From Streptomyces sp. Sge12 (lineage in GTDB: Bacteria; Actinomycetota; Actinomycetes; Streptomycetales; Streptomycetaceae): a DNA stretch of 64,000 nucleotides. The stretch is taken from NCBI RefSeq assembly GCF_002080455.1, contig NZ_CP020555.1:434001-498000 (forward strand), written 5' to 3'. Every line of letters begins with the position of its first letter. Positions within the stretch are counted from its first letter, which is position 1. Below the pieces are notes generated by a model that was given only the letters and a program-made list of their open reading frames with translations, was not told the origin of the DNA and made no database searches. Positions 59,837-64,000 of the stretch are shown in pieces. The position numbers and the translations under genes are program-made.

Positions 59837-60358
59837 GTGAGCCCCCAGCGCGTCATTGTGGTGATGGGCGTGGCCGGTACCGGCAAGACGACCGTGGGCC
59901 GGCTGCTCGCCGAGGCCGTCGGCGTTCCGTACGCGGAGGGCGACGCCTTCCATCCGGCCGCCAACGTCGCCAAGATGTCGGCCGGCATCCCGCTGGACGA
60001 CGCCGATCGCGGACCCTGGCTGGACGCCATCGGCGAGTGGATCCGCAACCGCGGCGGCCTGCGCGGCGGCGTCATCGCCGCCTCCGCCCTCAAGCGCGCC
60101 TACCGTGACCGGCTGCGTGCCGCAGCCCCGGGGGTCGTCTTCGTCCACCTCACCGGCGACCGGCCGCTGATCGAGAAGCGCATGGCGGAGCGCAGGGGCC
60201 ACTTCATGCCCACCACTCTGCTGGATTCTCAGTTCGCCACGCTGGAGCCGCTCCAGGAGGACGAACCCGGCGTCGCCGTCGACGTGTCCGGCACCTCCGA
60301 GGACGTCGCCGGGCGGGCGCTGTCCGCCCTGCACGCACTCACCCCACACGAGAACTGA
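59837..60358 (+). CDS. gntK: Gluconokinase
   Basis: Protein of 173 aa from GTG 59837 with GAGG just upstream. Walker A is GVAGTGKTTVGRLLAEA, and the gluconokinase signature EGDAFHPAANVAKMSAGIPL plus DRGPWLDAIGEW and SALKRAYRDRLR are unmistakable (quoted in part). It phosphorylates D-gluconate to 6-phosphogluconate with ATP, feeding the pentose phosphate pathway. It is 12 bp from the permease gene and divergent from gntR. Confidence 0.96.
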   Translation: MSPQRVIVVMGVAGTGKTTVGRLLAEAVGVPYAEGDAFHPAANVAKMSAGIPLDDADRGPWLDAIGEWIRNRGGLRGGVIAASALKRAYRDRLRAAAPGVVFVHLTGDRPLIEKRMAERRGHFMPTTLLDSQFATLEPLQEDEPGVAVDVSGTSEDVAGRALSALHALTPHEN

Positions 60359-60370
60359 GGAACCACCACC

Positions 60371-61768
60371 GTGACCGGTCTCAGCGTCGAGACTCTGGCA
60401 GCGGCCGCCACCGGACCGATCACCTCGGCCGGGAACGTCCGGCTCGGGATATCCGTCCTGGCGGGCATAGCCGTCATCGTCCTGCTCATCACCCGTCTCA
60501 AGATGCACGCCTTCCTGGCCCTGACGATCGGGTCACTGGCCCTCGGGGTCTTCGCGGGCGCGCCGTTGGCCAAGACGATCGCCAGCTTCACCACGGGACT
60601 CGGCGCCACGGTCGCCGGTGTAGGCGTACTGATCGCGCTCGGCGCGATCCTCGGCAAGCTGCTCGCCGACTCGGGCGGGGCGGACGAGATCGTGGACACG
60701 ATCCTCGCCCGGGCCAAGGGCCGGGCCATGCCGTGGGCGATGGTCGTCATCGCCTCGGTGATCGGGCTGCCGCTCTTCTTCGAGGTCGGCATCGTGCTGC
60801 TGATACCGGTGGTGCTGCTGGTGGCCAAGCGGGGGAACTACTCCCTGATGCGGATCGGCATACCGGCGCTGGCCGGCCTGTCGGTGATGCACGGACTGGT
60901 CCCGCCGCACCCCGGACCCCTCGTCGCCATCGACGCGCTCGACGCGAACCTCGGGGTCACCCTCGCGCTCGGTGTGCTCGTGGCGATCCCGACCGTGGTC
61001 ATCGCCGGGCCGCTGTTCTCCCGGTACGCGGCCCGTTGGGTGGACGTCCCGGCGCCGGAGCACATGATCGCGCCGCGCCCCTCGGCGGAGCTGGAGCGCC
61101 GACCCCGGTTCGGCGCCACGGTGTTCACCGTGCTGCTGCCGGTGGCCCTGATGCTCGTCAAGGCCCTGGTCGACATCGTGGTCGACGATCCGGCCGACCC
61201 GGTGCAGCGCGTGACCGATGTCGCGGGCTCCCCGATGATCGCCCTCCTCACGGCAGTACTGGTGGGCATGGTCACCCTCGGCCGGGCGGCCGGCTTCACC
61301 CGGGCACGCATTTCGACCACGGTGGAGAAGTCACTGGCGCCGATCGCGGGCATCCTGCTGATCGTGGGCGCGGGCGGCGGCTTCAAGCAGACGCTGATCG
61401 ACGTGGGCGTGGGCCAGATGATCCTGGACGTGTCGAAGGACTGGGCCGTTCCCACCCTGTTGCTGGCCTGGCTGATCGCCGTGGCCATCCGCCTGGCCAC
61501 CGGCTCGGCGACGGTGGCCACCATCTCGGCGGCCGGGCTCGTCGCCCCGCTCGCGGCGGACATGTCCACCACCGGGACCGCGTTGCTGGTCCTGGCCATC
61601 GGGTCCGGCTCCCTGTTCTTCAGCCACGTCAACGACGCCGGTTTCTGGCTGGTCAAGGAGTACTTCGGGATGACCGTCGGTCAGACCCTGAAGACCTGGT
61701 CGGTGATGGAGACCATCATCTCGGTGGTCGGCCTGGGCTTCGTCCTGCTGCTGTCACTGGTCCTGTAG
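60371..61768 (+). CDS. gntP: Gluconate:H+ symporter, GntP family
   Basis: Protein of 465 aa from GTG 60371 with GAGGA nine bases upstream. About twelve helices are visible. Family signatures include LGAILGKLLADSGGADEI, IGLPLFFEVGIVLLIPVV, MHGLVPPHPGPLVAID and GSGSLFFSHVNDAGFWLVKEYFG (in part), all typical of GntP/Gnt-type permeases. It imports gluconate for gntK in the same operon. Its 3' end overlaps the convergent hypothetical gene by 15 bp. Confidence 0.95.
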   Translation: MTGLSVETLAAAATGPITSAGNVRLGISVLAGIAVIVLLITRLKMHAFLALTIGSLALGVFAGAPLAKTIASFTTGLGATVAGVGVLIALGAILGKLLADSGGADEIVDTILARAKGRAMPWAMVVIASVIGLPLFFEVGIVLLIPVVLLVAKRGNYSLMRIGIPALAGLSVMHGLVPPHPGPLVAIDALDANLGVTLALGVLVAIPTVVIAGPLFSRYAARWVDVPAPEHMIAPRPSAELERRPRFGATVFTVLLPVALMLVKALVDIVVDDPADPVQRVTDVAGSPMIALLTAVLVGMVTLGRAAGFTRARISTTVEKSLAPIAGILLIVGAGGGFKQTLIDVGVGQMILDVSKDWAVPTLLLAWLIAVAIRLATGSATVATISAAGLVAPLAADMSTTGTALLVLAIGSGSLFFSHVNDAGFWLVKEYFGMTVGQTLKTWSVMETIISVVGLGFVLLLSLVL

Positions 61769-62767
61769 CCGTCCCTGCCCGCGGTCCTGCCGCCGATTCT
61801 CGCGCAGCTTCTCGCGCCTGTTCTCCCGCCGGTCCTGCAACTGGGCGGCGGCCAGGGCGAGGCCCCCCGCGGCCGTCGCGCAGCGGGTCGCGAGCCTGGC
61901 GACCTCGGCGCGCAGCGCCTCCGTCTCCGGGCCGTGCCACTCCGGCGTCCCCGACACCCCGTGCAGCCGGAACGCATGGGTGCGCAACGCGGCGGCGCGG
62001 CCGCTCAGGCCGCCGTCCGGCGGTCGGGGCGCCGGCCGCGCCGCCACCTGGGCGATGCGGCGGCGGGCCGGACGGCCGGTGGACGCGGGCCCCGTCGGGG
62101 GCCGTTCGGGCAGGCCCGGGCCGCGGTCGCAGAAGGCCCAGAAGGCGGCGCCGAGCCCGAGGACGGGTTCGGCGGTCTCGGCCCGGCCGGTGGCAACCTG
62201 CCAGCCGGCGTGGTCGTTGAAGGGGTTCGTGTCGGTCAGGGCGTTCCAGGCGATGATGTCGGCGAAGGACGGGGCCAGCAGCGAGAAGGCGTGCTCGGCT
62301 CCCCGCTCCCGCATGATGGCGCGGAACAGCCGGGCGGCCTCCGCCTGGCGGCCCGCCCCGACGGCGCCGAGGACGGCGGCCGCGCCGGGGTCCTCGAGGA
62401 GCTCGGGGCGGCCCGCGCTCGCGGCCCGGATCCGGGCCTTGAGTCCGCAGACCGCGATGCTGATGGCGAGGCTCTCCCGGCCCGCGATGATTCCGGCGAG
62501 CCGGCCGGCCCGCGCCACGCCCCGGCCGCGCGGCGCCCAGCCGAGGCCGGCCGGGTCGGTGAGCGTACGCAGCAGGGTGCGCCAGCCGAGCCTGGTCCGG
62601 CCGCCCCGGGCGAGGGCGGCCGCGGGCAACCGGGCGCCGAAGGCCAGGCCGGAGGCGTAGCGGGCGGCCTCGCCGACCGCGTCGGCGGCCTCGGCGAGGG
62701 CGCGGCACGGGGCGTCGAGCAGGTCGATGTCCGCGGCGGTGGACGCGGAGGTCGCGGCGTCGGGCAT
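61754..62767 (-). CDS. Unknown protein downstream of a P450 gene
   Basis: Protein of 337 aa from ATG 62767. It is Ala-rich and helical and lacks a signal peptide. Recognisable blocks are LRTLTDPAGLGWAPRGRGV, AISIAVCGLKARIRAAS, LLAPSFADIIAWNALTD and FNDHAGWQVATGRAET, which look conserved rather than random, then a basic tail (RRENRREKLRENRRQDRGQG). I do not recognise the family. It lies on the same strand as the P450, 109 bp downstream, so the two may work together; several sequence blocks suggest an enzyme or redox accessory, but that is a guess. Confidence 0.6.
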   Translation of the reverse strand: MPDAATSASTAADIDLLDAPCRALAEAADAVGEAARYASGLAFGARLPAAALARGGRTRLGWRTLLRTLTDPAGLGWAPRGRGVARAGRLAGIIAGRESLAISIAVCGLKARIRAASAGRPELLEDPGAAAVLGAVGAGRQAEAARLFRAIMRERGAEHAFSLLAPSFADIIAWNALTDTNPFNDHAGWQVATGRAETAEPVLGLGAAFWAFCDRGPGLPERPPTGPASTGRPARRRIAQVAARPAPRPPDGGLSGRAAALRTHAFRLHGVSGTPEWHGPETEALRAEVARLATRCATAAGGLALAAAQLQDRRENRREKLRENRRQDRGQGRLQDQ

Positions 62768-62809
62768 GTCATCCTCGTGGGGGTCGGCAGGGGTTCGGGG
62801 GCGGTCGGG

Positions 62810-62876
62810 TCCAGCAGTCCGTCAATCCGGCAATCCGGCGGTCCAGCAGTTCCGGCGGTCCAGCGGTCCGGGGGCG
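62810..62876. repeat. Degenerate GGTCCAGCAG/TCCGG repeats
   Basis: Imperfect units built from TCCGGCGGTCCAGCAG and AATCCGG alternate in the gap between the P450 and the unknown gene. I see no hairpin terminator, which is consistent with read-through. Confidence 0.6.
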
Positions 62877-64000
62877 TCAGCGGCGGGTGAGCGTGAGCCG
62901 GATCCCGTGCGGGTCGAGCGTCGCGGGCAGCGGTCCCACCGGGTCCAGCACCGGGCGGGTGCCCGCGACACGGCGGCTCCGCAGCACCGCGGCGCAGAGC
63001 GCGGCCGTCATCATCAGCCCGAGTTGGTCGCCCGGGCAGCGGCCGGCGCCGTGACTGAAGGGCGCCATCCGCATGTCCTGGTCCGCGCCCGGGTTCTTCC
63101 AGCGGCCGGGCACGAACACGTGCGCGGCCGGCACCCGTTCGGGGTCGCGCTGGTGGAACGCGACGGGCAGCAGCACCGAGGTGCCGGCCGGGTAGCGCAC
63201 TCCCCGCCATTCGGTCTCGGCCCGGGTGACGCGGATCAGGTCGGGGACCACCGGGTACAGCCGCAGGGACTCCCGTACGCAGGCCCGCAGCCGGGGCAGC
63301 CGGCCCCGGTCGGCGCCGGCGGCGACCTCCGCGACCGCCTCGGCCGCGGCCAGGTCCTGCTCCGCGGGGTGCGCCCCGAGCAGGAGCAGCGTGCGCAGCA
63401 GGGTCTCCGGGACGGCGTCCATGGCCAGCAACCAGTGCTGGGCCTGGCCGACGGGGTCGAGGCTCCCGGTGGGGTCGGCGTGGCGGGCGGCCCGGCCGGC
63501 CAGGGTGTCCTCGCCGGCGCGGGCGGCGTACTCCTCGATGCGGGCGCGGGCCTTGTCCTGGACGGAGCGCGCGGAGCGGGCGGCCCGGACCCGGCCGCCG
63601 CGCGGGCCGCCGCCCTCGGCGCGCAGCTGGGTGAGCCATCCGGTGAGTTCCTCGTCACCGGCGGCCGCGTCGCCGAGCACGATCCGCCGGGCGGCCCGGT
63701 GCACGGTGTACCGGGTGCGGGCGAGGTCGAGGGTGGGGGCGGCTGCCAGGTGCCGGGCCTCCTCGGCGAGGGCCGCCAGGAAGGGCCCGCAGGAGGGGTG
63801 CACGGGCAGGTCCGCGGCCAGCACCTCGGCGCTGACCTGCCGCCGCCCGGCACCGGGTTCGCTGCGCGCGCAGCCGGAGTCGGAGTCGGCGCTCTCCTCG
63901 GGGAGGGAGCCCCGGCACTTGCCGGGCAGGGCGGCGGCGAGGACGCTGACGGGCTCGGCGTAGAACCGGCGCAGGTCCTGCGGGTCGAGGAGCACGAGCA
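62877..64000 (-). CDS. Cytochrome P450, 5' end outside window
   Basis: At least 372 aa are visible; the gene reads leftward and its start is beyond the right edge. The ExxR motif is in RACVRESLRLYPVVPD, the meander in VFVPGRWKNPG, and the heme loop FSHGAGRCPGDQLG contains the axial Cys. The pattern ESLRLYP with PERVP-type sequence places it nearer to the class with long-chain or terpene substrates than to CYP105-like Streptomyces enzymes, but this is weak. No ferredoxin gene is visible in the window. Confidence 0.88.
   Translation of the reverse strand, partial: LVLLDPQDLRRFYAEPVSVLAAALPGKCRGSLPEESADSDSGCARSEPGAGRRQVSAEVLAADLPVHPSCGPFLAALAEEARHLAAAPTLDLARTRYTVHRAARRIVLGDAAAGDEELTGWLTQLRAEGGGPRGGRVRAARSARSVQDKARARIEEYAARAGEDTLAGRAARHADPTGSLDPVGQAQHWLLAMDAVPETLLRTLLLLGAHPAEQDLAAAEAVAEVAAGADRGRLPRLRACVRESLRLYPVVPDLIRVTRAETEWRGVRYPAGTSVLLPVAFHQRDPERVPAAHVFVPGRWKNPGADQDMRMAPFSHGAGRCPGDQLGLMMTAALCAAVLRSRRVAGTRPVLDPVGPLPATLDPHGIRLTLTRR

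Noticed and set aside
1..64000. tRNA, rRNA, insertion sequences, integrases or attachment sites
   Set aside because: I scanned for cloverleaf-like blocks, transposase motifs and flanking direct repeats and saw none; this was by eye only, so a tRNA could be missed.

Overview
The window is about 64 kb of very GC-rich DNA. Many genes start with GTG and a few with TTG, neighbouring genes often overlap by 4 bp (ATGA), and there is a dense mix of regulators, secreted enzymes and transporters. Small proteins resembling Streptomyces-type families (DUF6381-, DUF6158- and DUF6221-like) also occur. This fits a Streptomyces or close relative, probably an accessory part of the chromosome. I found no rRNA, tRNA, CRISPR array, insertion sequence or phage module. 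The P450 gene and the first lipoprotein gene run off the window ends.

Layout. 1-8.4 kb: a beta-propeller lipoprotein coupled to an ankyrin protein, a GNAT acetyltransferase, a Tat-exported sulfite-oxidase-like enzyme, a secreted alpha/beta hydrolase, a 2OG-Fe(II) oxygenase, a VOC protein, a small charged protein and a secreted M64 peptidase. 8.5-16.1 kb: an XRE-TPR regulator, two MFS exporters each beside a TetR regulator with its own visible operator, a LysR regulator and a DUF6817-like protein. 16.1-25.2 kb: a secreted GH31 glycosidase, a flavin monooxygenase, a two-component system and a divergent MMPL transporter. 25.3-29.3 kb: a glycine-betaine ABC transporter with an unusually structured 5' leader, then a HutC-type GntR regulator. 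29.5-31.6 kb: a self-contained MarR unit (leaderless regulator, membrane protein, NmrA-like oxidoreductase) with a shared operator. 31.6-35.5 kb: two divergent IucA/IucC-type siderophore synthetases and a methyltransferase.

35.8-45.7 kb: a BBE-type flavoenzyme, a secreted serine protease with a VDP-repeat stalk, a three-gene AEC/HXXEE operon, a second two-component system, a secreted hydrolase coupled to an acyltransferase, and a DUF350 protein. 45.8-53.9 kb is the least ordinary part. It holds a GNAT/ATP-grasp fusion, a membrane-anchored adenylation-domain protein whose catalytic lysines are missing, an ABC exporter plus VOC protein behind a MerR-type promoter, and a DhbE-like ligase that has lost its P-loop and its C-terminal domain. 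54-64 kb: an alcohol dehydrogenase, an aldo/keto reductase, an ECF sigma factor of the SigJ/ECF41 type, a Gly/Cys-tailed membrane protein, a complete gluconate locus (gntR, gntK, gntP), and a P450 with an unknown partner.

Regulation is unusually readable here. Several regulator or transporter genes seem to be transcribed as leaderless mRNAs from promoters that carry palindromic operators. A palindromic MarR site is repeated before the gene downstream of marR. The betaine operon has mutually exclusive RNA pairings in its leader. All functional statements come from reading motifs by eye; no database search was possible.
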